A stretch of 64,000 bases of DNA, from NCBI GenBank assembly GCA_903871605.1, contig CAIQHF010000029.1:62001-126000 (forward strand), written 5' to 3'. The stretch is from an uncultured Sphingomonadaceae bacterium (GTDB taxonomy: Bacteria > Pseudomonadota > Alphaproteobacteria > Sphingomonadales > Sphingomonadaceae). The notes under the pieces are model-generated. The model searched no databases and was not told the DNA's origin. It saw nothing but the letters and a program-made list of their open reading frames with translations. Every line of letters begins with the position of its first letter. Position 1 is the stretch's first letter. Below are positions 1-8,884 of this stretch, in pieces. The translations under genes were made by a program, and so were the position numbers.

Positions 1-62
1 GCGTCAAGAACGCTCGGGAGCCGCGCCGTAATCTGCTTGGCGAGCCGAGCGGGGAGAGGATA

Positions 63-1199
63 ATGACGGACATGAGCAGCGAGCCCGAACCCACCGCCTT
101 CGGCCTGCCGTCCGATTTCGGCGGCAAGGATCTCGGCATCTTCCTGCCGATCGCCAACGGCGGCTGGATCCTTTCCAAGAACGCGCCGAAGCTCGACGGC
201 TCCTATGACTATAACCGCGAGGTCGCGCTGCTCGCCGACCGGCTCGGGCTCGATTTCGTCATGTCGATGGCCAAGTATCGCGGCTATGGCGGCGAAACCG
301 AACATTGGCGCCATGCGCTCGATTCCACCGCGCTGATGGCCGCGCTCGCCGAAGCGACCGATCGCGTCAAGATCTGGACGACGACGCACACGCTGCTCCA
401 GAACCCCGCGGTCACCGCCAAGATGATGGCGACGCTCGACCAGATCAGCCATGGCCGCGCCGGGCTCAACGTCGTCACCGGTGCCTACAAGGGCGAGTTC
501 GCGCAGATGGGCGCGTGGCCCGACAATGTCGGCCACGATGACCGCTATGCGCTCGCGACCGAATGGATCCAGGCGATCAAGGCGCTGTGGACGCAGGATT
601 CGGTGACGATGGACGGCACCTATTTCCATCTCGACGACTGCATGTCCGATCCCAAGCCCGCGACGCGCCCCTTCCTGGTCTGCGCCGGCACGTCTAAGGC
701 GGGGATGAAGTTCACGTCCGAAGAGATGGACGCGCTGTTTCTGTCGGGTGGCGACATTCCCGAACTCGCCAAGGCCAGCCGCGCCGCCAAGGACGACGCG
801 ATCGGCATCGGCCGGATGGTCCGGACCTATTCGATGATGACCATCCTGTTCGGCGAGACCGACGAGGCGGCGGAGGCCGAGGCGGCGCATTATCGAGCCG
901 GGCTCGACGAGGGCGCGCTGCAGGGCATGATGCGCGCGTACGGTTTCCTCGACGCCGAGATCGGCAAGGAGAACGCCTTCACGCAGAAAGCGCGATCGAC
1001 CTTCATGACCCCGCATGTGCTCGGCACGCCCGAGACGGTGATCGAGCGGCTGAGCGAGATCTTCGCGCAGACCTCTCTCGACGGGCTGATGCTGATCTTT
1101 CCCGATTACCTCACCGGCATGCCGATCTTCGGCGAGCATGTCCTGCCGGTGCTGCGCCAGCGTTTCCCCTCACGTGTGCCGGAGCCCTCGCATGTCTGA
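63..1199 (+). CDS. RutA-like flavin-dependent monooxygenase (luciferase family)
   Basis: The 378-residue protein belongs to the bacterial luciferase-like (LLM) FMN-dependent monooxygenase family and most resembles RutA, which opens the uracil ring. Seen: an N-terminal FGxFLPxxNGG-type segment, a central INVVTG-like TIM-barrel segment (LNVVTGAYKGEF) and full family length. The ATG at 63 has GGGGAGAGGA just upstream. The same frame is open to the window edge and another frame ends in TAA at 61-63, so an earlier gene may be translationally coupled to it. The next gene overlaps by 8 bp. Together with the isochorismatase-like gene behind it, this copies a rutA-rutB order, but no rutC-G genes follow, so the substrate may be another cyclic amide or pyrimidine-like ring. 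An FMN reductase partner is not visible here. Confidence 0.85.
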   Translation: MTDMSSEPEPTAFGLPSDFGGKDLGIFLPIANGGWILSKNAPKLDGSYDYNREVALLADRLGLDFVMSMAKYRGYGGETEHWRHALDSTALMAALAEATDRVKIWTTTHTLLQNPAVTAKMMATLDQISHGRAGLNVVTGAYKGEFAQMGAWPDNVGHDDRYALATEWIQAIKALWTQDSVTMDGTYFHLDDCMSDPKPATRPFLVCAGTSKAGMKFTSEEMDALFLSGGDIPELAKASRAAKDDAIGIGRMVRTYSMMTILFGETDEAAEAEAAHYRAGLDEGALQGMMRAYGFLDAEIGKENAFTQKARSTFMTPHVLGTPETVIERLSEIFAQTSLDGLMLIFPDYLTGMPIFGEHVLPVLRQRFPSRVPEPSHV

Positions 1200-1842
1200 A
1201 CTCGCCGAACCGCTCCCCCACCTGACCGACATCGCCGAGATGATCGCGCCGGCAACCACCGCGCTCGTCGTCGTCGATATCCAGGTCGATTTCTGCGCGG
1301 CGCACGGCGTGCTCGGCCGGGCCGGTCTCGACATGTCCGAGGCCGAAACCGCGGTGGATCGTATCGAGGAACTGATCGCGGCCGCGCGCAAGGCCGGCGC
1401 GACCGTCGCCTTCATGCGCGTGATGACCAGCCCCGAGACCGATTCGGACGCGCTCAAGACGTGGATGCTCCGCCGCGGCACGCCTGGCCAGGAAGGCATT
1501 TGCCGGATCGGCAGCGGCGGCGAGGACTATTACCGCGTCGCGCCCCAGCCCGGCGACATCGAGATCGAGAAGCTGCAATATGACAGCTTCCACAATACCG
1601 ATCTCGACGAGCAGCTGCGCGCGCGCGGTATCGACACGCTCGTGCTTGCCGGCGTCAGCACCGATTGCTGCGTCGATTCGACGACGCGCGCCGCGTTCCA
1701 CCGCAACTATCACACCTTCGTGGTGTCGGACGGCTGCGCGGCGTTCGGCGGTACGATCCACACCGATGCGCTCAACATCCTCCAGTCGCACTGCGCGCTG
1801 CTGGTCGAGACCGCGACCGTGGTCGACGCGTGGGCGGGGTGA
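1192..1842 (+). CDS. RutB-like isochorismatase-family amidohydrolase
   Basis: A 216-residue cysteine hydrolase of the isochorismatase fold. The expected triad is visible: Asp29 in VVVDIQ, Lys127 in EIEKLQ and Cys160 in the STDCCVDSTTR motif. Relatives cleave amide or carbamoyl bonds (ureidoacrylate hydrolase RutB, biuret hydrolase, nicotinamidase). I chose the ATG at 1192, preceded by GGAG at 1181-1184, over an upstream start at 1138 that would run 62 bp into the preceding gene. Position directly after the RutA-like gene suggests that it hydrolyses the ring-opened product. The exact substrate is an inference from gene order only. Confidence 0.85.
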   Translation: MSELAEPLPHLTDIAEMIAPATTALVVVDIQVDFCAAHGVLGRAGLDMSEAETAVDRIEELIAAARKAGATVAFMRVMTSPETDSDALKTWMLRRGTPGQEGICRIGSGGEDYYRVAPQPGDIEIEKLQYDSFHNTDLDEQLRARGIDTLVLAGVSTDCCVDSTTRAAFHRNYHTFVVSDGCAAFGGTIHTDALNILQSHCALLVETATVVDAWAG

Positions 1843-2228
1843 GGCTCAGCTATACCACCTTCCTCGCGCGCGACGTCGCGGCGCTCGCGACCTTCTATGT
1901 CGAAGGGCTGGGGCTGGAGGAGATCATGGCATCGCGCGACGAGCGCTATCGCGAGGTCAAGGCGGACGGCGGCTGCCTGATCGGCTTTGCCACAGAGGCG
2001 GTGCGATCGTTCATCAACCTGCCCGAAGAGCCGGCGACAGGCACGCGCTCGCTGCTGACCTTCAACGTCGAGGCCGTCGCCGATGTCGCGCCCGCGGTCG
2101 ACCGCGCGGTTGCGGCCGGCGCGGAGTTGGTACGCGAGGCGAAGGAGACCTTCTTCGGCCAATATCAGGCGGTGCTGCGCGATCCCGAGGGCAACATCTT
2201 CCGGCTGAGCGCGCCCGTCGCGGCATGA
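1839..2228 (+). CDS. VOC-family (glyoxalase/bleomycin resistance fold) protein
   Basis: A 129-residue single-domain VOC protein. It starts VRLSYTTFLARDVAALATFY and ends with the typical QAVLRDPEGNIFRLS motif, where the Glu of DPEGN usually binds metal. The GTG start at 1839 overlaps the upstream stop (GTGA), and its own stop overlaps the next ATG (ATGA), so it sits in a tightly coupled operon. VOC proteins include lyases, dioxygenases and binding proteins. The family alone does not give a reaction. A longer reading from 1665 would overlap most of the upstream gene and is not supported. Confidence 0.75.
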   Translation: MRLSYTTFLARDVAALATFYVEGLGLEEIMASRDERYREVKADGGCLIGFATEAVRSFINLPEEPATGTRSLLTFNVEAVADVAPAVDRAVAAGAELVREAKETFFGQYQAVLRDPEGNIFRLSAPVAA

Positions 2229-3199
2229 TCGTCTATACGCCCCCCAAGGCGGCCGACCGCATCCCGCTGATCGACCTCGCCGGCAGCTTCGAGGATGCGG
2301 AGGCGCGACGCCGCGTCGCGTGGGAGATCCACAAGGCGTGCCGCGAGACGGGCTTCTTCTACGTCACCGGCCACGGCGTCCCGCAAGCGCTGATGGACGC
2401 GCAGATCGCCGAGACGCGGCGCTTCTTCGCGCAGGACGATGCCGCCAAGCGCGCGGCCGCGGTCGAGCTATCGCCGTGCCGGCGCGGCTATGAGGGCGTC
2501 GGCAAGCAGATGCTCGACGAAGGATCGCCCGCCGATCTCAAGGAGAGCTTCATGCTCGCCCGCGATCTGCCCGACGACCACCCGTTCGTCCGCGCGGGTC
2601 TGCCGATGCAGGGCCCCAACCAATGGCCCTCCGCGCTCCCCGGCTTCCAGGAACAGATGCTCGCCTATCAGGACGAAATGATCCGGCTCGGTCGGCATCT
2701 GATGGGGTGCCTTGCGCTTTCGGTCGATCTTTCCCCCAACTGGTTCGACGACGGGCTCGCCGATCCGCAGTGCGGCATCCGGCTGCTGCGCTACCCGCCG
2801 CAGCCCGCGCACACCGACTTCAACCGGCTGGGCGCCGGCGCGCACAGCGACTGGGGCTCGATCACCATCCTGTTGCAGGACGACATGGCCGGGCTCGAAG
2901 TGCGCAACGCCGACGACGAGTGGATCTTGGCGACGCCGATTGCGGGCAGCTTCGTGATCAATCTCGGCCAGATGATGGAGCGCTTCACCGCCGGCCTCTA
3001 CCGCGCCAACCTCCACCGCGTGCGCAACAATTCGGGCGACACGCCCCGCCATTCGGTGGCGACCTTCTTCGAGCTCGAACCGACCTATACGATGGCGCGC
3101 GCACCGACCTGCCCCGCGAACGACGCCTTCGCGCCCGCCGAGGCACTCACCATCGGCGCGCATCTCGAGCAGATGGCGCGCGCCAGCTACGGCGGGTGA
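2225..3199 (+). CDS. 2-oxoglutarate/Fe(II) dioxygenase, isopenicillin-N-synthase type
   Basis: A 324-residue non-haem iron dioxygenase. The N-terminal DIOX_N region (IPLIDLAGSF, GFFYVTGHGVP) is followed by the 2OG-FeII core. Iron ligands are visible as His207-x-Asp209 in AHSDWGS and His264 in NLHRVRNN, and the RxS 2-oxoglutarate motif is Arg275-His-Ser277. The ATG at 2225 overlaps the upstream stop as ATGA; the open frame before it is a shadow of the isochorismatase gene. Fungal thymine-7-hydroxylase and xanthine-oxidising enzymes show that related folds act on nucleobases, which fits the RutA/RutB-like neighbours, but the substrate is not determined here. Confidence 0.85.
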   Translation: MIVYTPPKAADRIPLIDLAGSFEDAEARRRVAWEIHKACRETGFFYVTGHGVPQALMDAQIAETRRFFAQDDAAKRAAAVELSPCRRGYEGVGKQMLDEGSPADLKESFMLARDLPDDHPFVRAGLPMQGPNQWPSALPGFQEQMLAYQDEMIRLGRHLMGCLALSVDLSPNWFDDGLADPQCGIRLLRYPPQPAHTDFNRLGAGAHSDWGSITILLQDDMAGLEVRNADDEWILATPIAGSFVINLGQMMERFTAGLYRANLHRVRNNSGDTPRHSVATFFELEPTYTMARAPTCPANDAFAPAEALTIGAHLEQMARASYGG

Positions 3200-3204
3200 C
3201 ACGA

Positions 3205-3230
3205 CCCCCCTCTCCCGTTCGGGGAGGGGG
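3205..3230. repeat. GC-rich intergenic palindrome
   Basis: An imperfect inverted repeat (CCCCTCTCCCG, two bases, CGGGGAGGGG) lies six bases after the dioxygenase stop. It may be a weak terminator or one of the small palindromes scattered between sphingomonad genes. No T-run follows, so readthrough into the amidohydrolase gene is likely. Confidence 0.45.
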
Positions 3231-3297
3231 CTTTCACCCGAAACATCTAGGGCGCGCGCAATCAAGACCCCGCCGGCGGCCTGACGGAGCCTGCGGC

Positions 3298-4707
3298 ATG
3301 CCCGAACCGCTGTCCGTCCCGACCCCTGTCGACCTCTTGATCCGCAACTGCTGGATCGTCACCATGGACGCCGAGCGGCGCATCTTCCGCGACGGTGCGC
3401 TGGCGGTGATCGGCGACCGTATCCATGCCGTCGGCCAGAGCGCCGAGGTGGAAGCCGCGGTGATGGCGCGCGAGACGATCGACGGATCGCGCTTCGTGCT
3501 GACGCCGGGCTTCGTCAACTGCCACGTCCACATCACCGGCGAGCCGATCACGCGCGGCTACATCCCCGACGATACCGACTGGCAGACCAATGTCTTCGAC
3601 TGGCTGATCCCGACCTATCAGGCGCAGTCGCCGGCCGAAGAGCGGCTTTCCGCGCAGTTCGCTGCGCTCGAGATGCTGCGCACCGGCACGACCTGCTTCG
3701 TTGAGGCGGGTACCATCCTCGATCTGGGCGCGGTGCACGACGGGCTCGCCGAGATCGGCATCCGCGGCCGCATCGGCCAATGGGTGCAGGACCGCGCCTT
3801 CGCCCCCGACGACGACCAGGCGGCGCTCACCGCCAAGGCGATCGCAACGATCGAGGCCGAACTCGACCGCTATCCGACCACCGGTGATCCGCTGATCGCG
3901 ACCTGGCCCTGCCTGGTCGGCCACATGACCGCGACCGACGCGCTGTGGCGCGCCGCGACGACGCTCGCCAAGGAGCGCGGCACGGGCATCACCGCGCATA
4001 TGAGCGCCGACCCCGCCGATCCGGACTATTATCTCGCCACCACCGGGACGCGCCCGATCGTCCATCTCGACTCGATCGGCGCGCTGGGCCCACACCTGTC
4101 GCTGACCCACGCGATCTTCCTCGACGACGCCGAGGTCGCGCTGCTCGCCGCGAGCGGCACCAACGTCACGCATTGCCCGATGACCGCGATGAAGGGCGCC
4201 TACGGCGCATCGACCTCGGGCAAGTTTCCCGAGATGGCGGCGGCGGGAGTCAACATCCAGCTCGGCACCGACGGCAACAACAATGGCAACGCCGCCGACA
4301 TGATGCGCGCGATGTTCGTCACCGCCGGCATCCACAAGGATGCGCGGCGCGATTCCTCGCTCTTCTCCGCCTATCGCACGCTCGAATGCGGCACGGTCAA
4401 CGGCGCGAAGGGCGCGCAGCTCGATCACATGATCGGCTCGCTCGAACCGGGAAAGAAGGCAGATTTCGTCGCGCACGATCGCGACCGGCCCGAATGGGTG
4501 CCGCTGCTCAACGTCGTCAACCAGCTGGTCTGGTCGGCGGACGGGCGCGGCGTCCACAGCGTCTGGGTCGACGGGGTGCGCGTCGTTTCGGGCTATCGCT
4601 CGACGATGGTGGACGAGGAGCGGCTGTTCGCGCAGATCGAGGCGGCCGGCCCCGCGATCATCGCGCGCGCGGGCAAGACGATACCGAGCGACTGGCCGGT
4701 GCTATGA
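3298..4707 (+). CDS. Amidohydrolase, TrzN/AtzA/guanine-deaminase-like
   Basis: A 469-residue metal-dependent amidohydrolase (cytosolic deaminase/chlorohydrolase branch). The metal-binding His76-x-His78 lies in GFVNCHVHIT, a third His in TAHMSA, a fourth in SLTHAIF and the catalytic Asp in LGTDGNN. The start at 3298 has GGAG at 3286-3289. Family members deaminate or dechlorinate nitrogen heterocycles. Its C-terminal segment NQLVWSADGRGVHSVWVDG is identical to that of the amidohydrolase at 13387-14763, so the two are paralogues within the island. It is followed, 31 bp on, by an MFS carrier, probably in the same transcript. Confidence 0.88.
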   Translation: MPEPLSVPTPVDLLIRNCWIVTMDAERRIFRDGALAVIGDRIHAVGQSAEVEAAVMARETIDGSRFVLTPGFVNCHVHITGEPITRGYIPDDTDWQTNVFDWLIPTYQAQSPAEERLSAQFAALEMLRTGTTCFVEAGTILDLGAVHDGLAEIGIRGRIGQWVQDRAFAPDDDQAALTAKAIATIEAELDRYPTTGDPLIATWPCLVGHMTATDALWRAATTLAKERGTGITAHMSADPADPDYYLATTGTRPIVHLDSIGALGPHLSLTHAIFLDDAEVALLAASGTNVTHCPMTAMKGAYGASTSGKFPEMAAAGVNIQLGTDGNNNGNAADMMRAMFVTAGIHKDARRDSSLFSAYRTLECGTVNGAKGAQLDHMIGSLEPGKKADFVAHDRDRPEWVPLLNVVNQLVWSADGRGVHSVWVDGVRVVSGYRSTMVDEERLFAQIEAAGPAIIARAGKTIPSDWPVL

Positions 4708-4738
4708 AGCGGCTATCCTCAAGCAGGAGTGACGTCTG

Positions 4739-5977
4739 ATGAACTTTCATGGACGCACGCGGATCGTCGTGCTGGCGGCGCTGAGCCTGCTCTATTTCCT
4801 GCTGATGGCCTCGACCTTCAATTCGCTGGGGCAGGTATTGCCCTCGATGGTCCCGGATCTCGGCATGGACTGGGCGCAAGCGGGCTTCGGCTTCACGCTG
4901 CTCGGCATTGCCTGCGGCGTCGCGAGCCTGCTCCCCGCGGTGACGATCCGGCGGATCGGGGTGAGCCTGACGCTGGGGATCGGCGCGCTACTCCTCGCCG
5001 CGGGCTTCGTCGCGCTCGCCGAGACGCACAGCGTGCTCGTCTATCATGTCGGCGCGACGCTGCTCGGGCTCGGCTTCTGCTTCTGCGGCACCGTCCCCAG
5101 CGTCCATGTCATCTCGGGCATGTTCGAACGGCGGTCGACCGCGCTCGGCATCTATTTCACCTGCGGCAGCCTCGGCGCGGTGTTTGGGCCGGTGTTCTTC
5201 TATGTCGTCAGCGAGCTCGCGCACGGCTGGCGCAGCTACTGGCTGATCTGCGCGGCAGCCTCGCTCGCGGTCGGCGGACTGGCGATGCTGGTGACGCGCG
5301 GCGGCGGGCTGATCCGCAAGCATGTCGCAGACGCCGACGCCGCGCCCGATCTCAGCCAGTGGACGCTGCGCCATGCGCTGGCGACGCCGCAATTCTGGCT
5401 GATCGTCGGCGCCTACACCGGTTGCCTGCTGGTCAACACCACCGTGCACAGCTTCGCCTTCCAGCATCTGATGGAGCATGGCCAGACCAAGGGCTCGGCG
5501 ACCGCGCTGATCAGCATCGCAGCGCTGGTCGGCGCCGTCGCGGCGGCGGCGGCGGGGGTGATCGGCGAGAAGGTCGACGCGCGCCGTTTGACGATGCTGT
5601 CGCTCGGCGCGCTGGCGGTAACCTCGGCAAGCCTCGCGGTCGGCACGGGCGCTGTCGCGCTCGGTCTCTTTGCGCTCAGCATGGGCGTCGGGCTCGGCTT
5701 CAGCTATGTCAGCACCGCGATGCTGATGCAGGACTATTTCGGGCGCCGGGCCAGTCTCGAACTCTATTCGGCGATGACCTGGATCTCGACCTCGGCGGCG
5801 ATCGGCCCCGGCATCGGCGGCATGGTGCGCGATCGCACGGGCAGCTTCTCGGGGGTGTTCATGGCGATCGCGGCGATCGACGTGGCGCTGCTGCTCGGCG
5901 TGCTGCTGATGCGCCGCCCGGTGCAGCTCGGCGCCGCATTCGAAGAGCCGCGCCCGGTCGAACGCACGCTGACCTGA
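4739..5977 (+). CDS. MFS transporter
   Basis: A 412-residue major facilitator with about twelve hydrophobic segments, typical of the oxalate/formate and monocarboxylate-type MFS subfamily. The start has AGGAG at 4725-4729. It closes the plus-strand operon that begins at 63 and probably imports the substrate or exports a product across the inner membrane, complementing the TonB receptor that follows on the other strand. Two further MFS genes at 11344-12552 and 27495-28739 serve the other sub-clusters. Confidence 0.88.
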   Translation: MNFHGRTRIVVLAALSLLYFLLMASTFNSLGQVLPSMVPDLGMDWAQAGFGFTLLGIACGVASLLPAVTIRRIGVSLTLGIGALLLAAGFVALAETHSVLVYHVGATLLGLGFCFCGTVPSVHVISGMFERRSTALGIYFTCGSLGAVFGPVFFYVVSELAHGWRSYWLICAAASLAVGGLAMLVTRGGGLIRKHVADADAAPDLSQWTLRHALATPQFWLIVGAYTGCLLVNTTVHSFAFQHLMEHGQTKGSATALISIAALVGAVAAAAAGVIGEKVDARRLTMLSLGALAVTSASLAVGTGAVALGLFALSMGVGLGFSYVSTAMLMQDYFGRRASLELYSAMTWISTSAAIGPGIGGMVRDRTGSFSGVFMAIAAIDVALLLGVLLMRRPVQLGAAFEEPRPVERTLT

Positions 5978-6141
5978 GCACCGCCATCGCCGCATCCCGG
6001 TCGTCGCAGGCGGTGAGCCAGACGGACCGCGCCACGATAGCCCCCGCCACTCCGGCGCCCGTCGGCAGCGCGGCGCCGACACGATGCCGCCCACAGATCG
6101 CTGTCCGCCGTCGTCTCCGCCTACCGCCCAGACACACGAAA

Positions 6142-6165
6142 GGCCCCGCCGGCAAGGGCGGGGCC
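6142..6165 (-). terminator. Terminator of the TonB receptor gene
   Basis: A perfect 9-bp stem (GGCCCCGCC / GGCGGGGCC) with a 6-base loop lies 37 bp beyond the receptor stop and is followed on the minus strand by TTTCGTG. It probably also stops transcription arriving from the MFS gene on the plus strand. The rest of 5978-6202 shows nothing else. Confidence 0.8.
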
Positions 6166-6202
6166 AGACGATACGGCGATGCTCACGCCATGCGGTACGC
6201 GA

Positions 6203-8494
6203 TCAGAACTTGAACGCGATCGTCGCGAACACCTGACGCGGATCGATATATTCGACGCTGGTCGTGCCGGCGCCATAGGGATCGGCAAAGCGCGAGTTGA
6301 TGCCGAGCTTGTTGGTGAGGTTCTGCGCCGAGATCGAGACCGTCCACGGCTTGTGGTCGGGCGTATAGGAGATGAAGGCGTTGTAAACCGTGTAGGCCGG
6401 CACGCGATCATATTGCGCGACGTTGAACAGTGCATAGTTGAAGGAACCGCGATAGACCAGATCGCCGCGCAGCGACACCTCGCCGCCCGCCATCTTCCAG
6501 CTATAGGTCGCACTGACCTCGCCCTGGGCGCCGGGCATCTTGGGAACGCGCTTGCCGTCGGTATTCTGCTCGGCGGCGAGCACAGCTGCCTCGATCGTGG
6601 CGTTGTAGTAATAATTATAGGGATAGCCGAGCGCGGCGAAGGTCGCGGCGCGGATCGCCGCGGCGCTTTGCGCGTCGATCGCCAGGTGATCGCCCTTGAA
6701 ATGGCCCTTGCCCAGCGAGATGTTGCCGTCGATGCGGAAGCCCTCGAACGGCAGCACGGATCCCTCGGCCTCGATGCCGTAGATGCGCGCGTGCGGGATG
6801 TTGTCGGTGCCGCCGGCGAAGGGCACGGGATCCTCGGCGGTGTACTGGAAATTATTGTACCAATAATAATAGGCGGACAGATTGAGCCGCACCTTCTTGT
6901 CGAAGAAATCGTTCTTGGTGCCGATTTCCGCGGCCCAGACCGTTTCCTTCTTGAAGCTCGCCGGAGTCTGTTCCGGGCCGGACGAGAAGCTTCCCGGGGT
7001 GAACGGGATATCGGAGACGAAGCTGACCCCGGTGGGCTTGTAGCCCCGCGAACCCGTGACATAGACCATGTTGCTCGGCGTGATCTTATATTCGGCGCTG
7101 ACCTTGCCGGTCAGCGCGTTGCTCGAGGCAGACCGCGGCGCGATGGCGATGAAATATTGGTAGGGCTGCGCGCTGATCTTGTCGTGCGTGTAGCGTAGGC
7201 CGGCGATCAGGCTGAGCTTGTCGTCGAAATGATAGGTGGCCTGGCCGTAGCCCGCGATCGAGGTGTGCTGATAGGGGCTGTCGGTCTGGAAGTTGACGCC
7301 GGTGCCATCGGGCAGGACGACCGCGGCGGCGGCGGGGATCGTCGTCTGGAAGATGTTCTGGAGCGCGTGCTGGCGCAGATAGAATCCGCCGACAGTCCAT
7401 TCGAGCCTGTCGTGTCCGATCGAGGAGAGCGTGACTTCCTGCGTGAAGGTACGGCTCTTATCCTGCCAGAGCAGCAGATTGTTGAAGAAATAGGGGCTGG
7501 CGAGCCGGTCCGCGTCGCCGGTCTGGTGCTTGTTGAGCCATTGGATGGCGCTGACCGACTTCAGCCGGGCGACATCGCCGAGATCCTGCGCGAGCGTCAG
7601 ATACACCATGTCGGTGTGCATCCTGAACTTGCCGGGATAATCCTGCGTGACGACGCGGTCGCGCGTATCGGTATCGTCGACGTTCTTCTGCAACGAGGCG
7701 CTGCGATCGCTGTTGTAATGCTGCGCCTCGAGCAGCGCTGAGAAGCCGTCGGTGGGCTTCCAGAGCAGGCTGGCGCGCACGCCGAGATCATTGGCATCCT
7801 CGAGCGGGTAATGGCCGTTGGTGCCGGGCACCTCGGTGGCATAGCCATAGCCGTCATGATGGAGATATTGGGTGAAGGCACGGAACGCCAGCCGATCGGT
7901 GATCGGGATGTTCACGCCGGCGGTCGCCTTGACGTAATTATAATTGCCGTAGCTGATCGAGGCCTGCCCGCTTTGCTCGCCGAGCACCGGCTTCTTGGTG
8001 ATGACATTGATCGCGCCGCCGGTCGAAGTCTCGCCGAACACCGTCCCCTGGGGCCCGCGCAGTACCTCGATATGATCGACGTCGAGCAGATCCTGATTGA
8101 GCGACATGACGTGGGCGATGTAGACGCCGTCGATGTGGAAGGCGACGCCGGGCTGCGAATTGGGATTTTCTGAGGTTTCGTAGCCGATGCCGCGGATCGT
8201 CACGACGCGCTCGGCGCCTTCGTTCTTCGCGATGCTCAGCCCCGGCACATAGCCGTTGAGATCGTTGACTTGGTTGATGTTGCGCTCCTGCAGCGTCTCG
8301 CCGGATATCGCGGTGATGGCGAGCGGCGTGGTCTGGATCGGCGCTTCATGCTTCTCGCCGGTGACGATGATGTCGGCGATCTGGCCCGAAGACGTGGCAT
8401 CCGCTGCCGGCGTCGTGTCCGCGTACGCGGCCGAGAAACTCATCGCCGCGAGCGATACGCTTGCCGCAAGCCGGACGTGATGAATGCGCGTCAT
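6203..8494 (-). CDS. TonB-dependent outer-membrane receptor
   Basis: A 763-residue receptor with a signal peptide (cleavage likely after AAYA-DTT), a TonB-box-like DIIVTG segment near residues 40-46, a plug domain (LRGPQGTVFGETSTGGAINVITKKP), and a 22-strand barrel ending in aromatic IAFKF. Length and plug sequence match sphingomonad receptors that import organic substrates rather than siderophores, although the ligand is not encoded in any motif. It lies between the first catabolic operon and the TauD gene at 8885 and is transcribed divergently from the latter. It is therefore the probable outer-membrane entry port for the compound degraded by this island. Confidence 0.92.
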   Translation of the reverse strand: MTRIHHVRLAASVSLAAMSFSAAYADTTPAADATSSGQIADIIVTGEKHEAPIQTTPLAITAISGETLQERNINQVNDLNGYVPGLSIAKNEGAERVVTIRGIGYETSENPNSQPGVAFHIDGVYIAHVMSLNQDLLDVDHIEVLRGPQGTVFGETSTGGAINVITKKPVLGEQSGQASISYGNYNYVKATAGVNIPITDRLAFRAFTQYLHHDGYGYATEVPGTNGHYPLEDANDLGVRASLLWKPTDGFSALLEAQHYNSDRSASLQKNVDDTDTRDRVVTQDYPGKFRMHTDMVYLTLAQDLGDVARLKSVSAIQWLNKHQTGDADRLASPYFFNNLLLWQDKSRTFTQEVTLSSIGHDRLEWTVGGFYLRQHALQNIFQTTIPAAAAVVLPDGTGVNFQTDSPYQHTSIAGYGQATYHFDDKLSLIAGLRYTHDKISAQPYQYFIAIAPRSASSNALTGKVSAEYKITPSNMVYVTGSRGYKPTGVSFVSDIPFTPGSFSSGPEQTPASFKKETVWAAEIGTKNDFFDKKVRLNLSAYYYWYNNFQYTAEDPVPFAGGTDNIPHARIYGIEAEGSVLPFEGFRIDGNISLGKGHFKGDHLAIDAQSAAAIRAATFAALGYPYNYYYNATIEAAVLAAEQNTDGKRVPKMPGAQGEVSATYSWKMAGGEVSLRGDLVYRGSFNYALFNVAQYDRVPAYTVYNAFISYTPDHKPWTVSISAQNLTNKLGINSRFADPYGAGTTSVEYIDPRQVFATIAFKF

Positions 8495-8884
8495 CGGTTT
8501 TAACCCCCCTTATTTCTGATTTCCTCCTCCCCGATCGAGCCCCGATTTGCCCGGCGACTTCGATCCAAGTTGTTACGCGCGCCGCAAGGCCGTCTTGTAT
8601 GTCCACGCACAACAAGTTGATGCGGCTGGCCGCGACCGCGCCGACGGAACGATCTTTGCGCATCGCGGTGCCGCAACGCAACAACAGGCGCCTGTCGGGC
8701 GGCCGACCTTGTCGATCCTTTCGCCTCGGTAGCTGCTATCGCTCGGGCGCGCGGACCGGACCACGGGCGGTCTAGCGCGGAGGCGGTGCGGTCGAAACTC
8801 TTTCAGCGCAGCACAACAAGACCGCCTCTGTTTGCCGTGACAATATCCGCCTATTGCACGACGAGCCTCCGGGAGCACAAGCAG
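8495..8884. promoter_or_regulatory. 390-bp divergent control region between TonB receptor and TauD gene
   Basis: No gene is supported in this stretch. It must hold both divergent promoters. The exact 10-mer GCACAACAAG occurs twice as a direct repeat (8607-8616 and 8811-8820), the first copy extending into the small palindrome CAACAAGTTG. These could be regulator sites, but no cognate protein can be assigned. The receptor has a G-rich ribosome site (AAGGGGGG) and the TauD gene has GGGAG at 8871-8875. Confidence 0.45.

Noticed and set aside
3262-4557. 431-residue minus-strand frame
   Set aside because: Antisense to the amidohydrolase, which has clear metal-binding motifs; no ribosome site and no family pattern.
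63-5977. Complete pyrimidine-degradation (rut) operon
   Set aside because: Only RutA-like and RutB-like genes are found. The rutC, rutD, rutE, rutF and rutG counterparts are absent, so the pathway cannot be assigned.
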